From: a virus
Direction: 5' to 3' (one strand)
DNA: 64,000 nt
Virus record (IMG/VR): IMGVR_UViG_3300038427_000657
Location: 1 to 64,000 of that record
Part shown: piece by piece, positions 63,189 through 64,000 of the stretch
Position numbering within the stretch: position 1 is the first letter of the stretch
Layout: each line of letters starts with the position of its first letter
Translations under genes and position numbers: made by a program
Notes under the pieces: generated by a model
Databases searched by the model: none
What the model was told of the DNA's origin: nothing
The model's input: the letters and a program-made list of their open reading frames with translations, nothing else

Positions 63189-64000
63189 TATTTCATTTGT
63201 GATTTAAGAAAATTCTTATACATTTCTACAGTCTTTTTAGAAATAGCTTTCTTTACCGCATCGGATTCTACAATTTCACCTTTTGCCTCACGCAATACAT
63301 CTTCGGTCATTGCTGAAATAATTTCTCGCATTTTCTCCATACAATGACCGGGAATCTTGTCAATAACGTGTTGTAATCTTGTTGCTGTTACCCACTCATT
63401 TGCAATGGCGTTTGCGTCTTCCAACATTTTCAGTTTTGACGGGTCAACGACAGGTCGGGGAGTGGCGGTTTCCTTAAACTCTTCGCCTTTGTGTTTACAA
63501 ATTACTCGTTCACCATTATTCATAGTAAGTTCAATTAAAGGCCGAAGAACAACGCCTTCACGTTTCTTTCCTTTGCCTGCCATGTAATCTTCAGCAGTAG
63601 TAACACCGTTTCTAACGGATTGAACGCTACATGCATCTCTTTGTTGGTCAACACCGCTCAATGATGTTTCAACAATTAAAATACCAAGGCCATTTATTGT
63701 AGCTTTTGCCAAAGAAACTTTGATATAATGAACAAATTCAAGGCCCAATTTCTTAGCAACCTGTTCAGCATCGGGAACATTCAACCAACAATCGCCAATC
63801 TGAACATCAAATACAATAAATTTGAGATTTGGACCGTAAGTATGCGACATTCCTTGACATTTACCACCATAGGCTTCACCGTAAACAGTAACGGATTTAT
63901 CACAAGGAATACCAAGGTTATTAAAGGCTTTCAGTAGTTCTGCCTCGTTGAATAGTGATAAGAACTTATTGTGGCTCTCACCACCAGCGAAAAAGGTCAG
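63188..64000 (-). CDS. RNA ligase (Rnl2-like), 5'-truncated by window edge
   Basis: 271 residues visible, still open at the edge. VYGEAYGGKCQGM is motif III, FIVFDVQIGDCWL motif IIIa, EGVVLRPLIEL motif IV and ICKHKGEEF motif V of nucleotidyltransferase ligases; the C-terminal helical domain matches Rnl2-type enzymes. The N-terminal Lys-adenylation motif I lies outside. Seals nicked RNA, typically tRNA cleaved by host anticodon nucleases; fits the tRNA-rich genome. Confidence 0.85.
   Translation of the reverse strand: MTFFAGGESHNKFLSLFNEAELLKAFNNLGIPCDKSVTVYGEAYGGKCQGMSHTYGPNLKFIVFDVQIGDCWLNVPDAEQVAKKLGLEFVHYIKVSLAKATINGLGILIVETSLSGVDQQRDACSVQSVRNGVTTAEDYMAGKGKKREGVVLRPLIELTMNNGERVICKHKGEEFKETATPRPVVDPSKLKMLEDANAIANEWVTATRLQHVIDKIPGHCMEKMREIISAMTEDVLREAKGEIVESDAVKKAISKKTVEMYKNFLKSQMK

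Overview
The window looks like part of the genome of a large tailed dsDNA bacteriophage (jumbo or huge-phage class). Evidence: very dense, mostly small and mostly unrecognised genes; about 19 tRNA or tRNA-like genes; its own tmRNA; an RNA ligase; free-standing HNH and GIY-YIG endonucleases; and phage-type families (gp88-like, DUF932, YopX-like, DUF6011-like). No terminase, capsid, portal or polymerase gene lies in these 64 kb, so the phage assignment rests on context. The host is not determinable. The promoters are sigma70-like, and Shine-Dalgarno sites are rare.

Layout. 1-3.4 kb: a methyltransferase/endonuclease pair, then a tRNA cluster (Cys, Thr, Thr, Arg, Arg, Met) interleaved with small genes. 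3.4-10 kb: small endonucleases, more tRNAs, a second restriction-modification pair, a roughly 1.1-kb giant structured RNA (8.34-9.43 kb), and three aberrant tRNAs including a C33 amber suppressor and a 55-nt tRNA-like element. 10-14 kb: a secreted barrel-like protein and an operon of a 55-aa protein, a DUF1152-like protein and two ADP-ribosylglycohydrolases. 14-20 kb: tmRNA and probable virion-associated genes (coiled coil, PKD domain, AMMECR1, ADP-ribosyltransferase-like), many preceded by a TATTTAT box. 20-31.8 kb: minus-strand accessory genes, most with a private promoter. 31.9-38.7 kb: the same organisation on the plus strand. 38.7-41.3 kb: tRNAs Glu, Gly, fMet and Arg and a second giant RNA (39.24-40.12 kb). 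41.3-49.6 kb: helicase, DUF932 protein, paired winged-helix-like proteins, methyltransferase, HNH. 49.6-50.5 kb: a mostly non-coding AT-rich convergence zone. 50.5-64 kb: minus-strand operons of small, often membrane, proteins, ending in an RNA ligase cut by the window edge.

Expression signals are unusually regular. Early-type promoters follow GCTTGACWTTTNTAWAAA then TTGRTAAANT, nearly always with 16 bp between the two hexamers as aligned here. The -35 box often contains the TGA stop of the preceding gene. Many starts have a CACAATATG context and no ribosome-binding site. A second gene class has TATTTAT 4-17 nt before the start codon. Several RNAs look undescribed: a five-copy ~65-nt RNA family, each copy just downstream of an early promoter; a multi-branched RNA at 33.85-34.03 kb; and a hairpin array at 21.9 kb. 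Together with two giant RNAs, tmRNA, odd tRNAs and an RNA ligase, this suggests a phage unusually invested in RNA.
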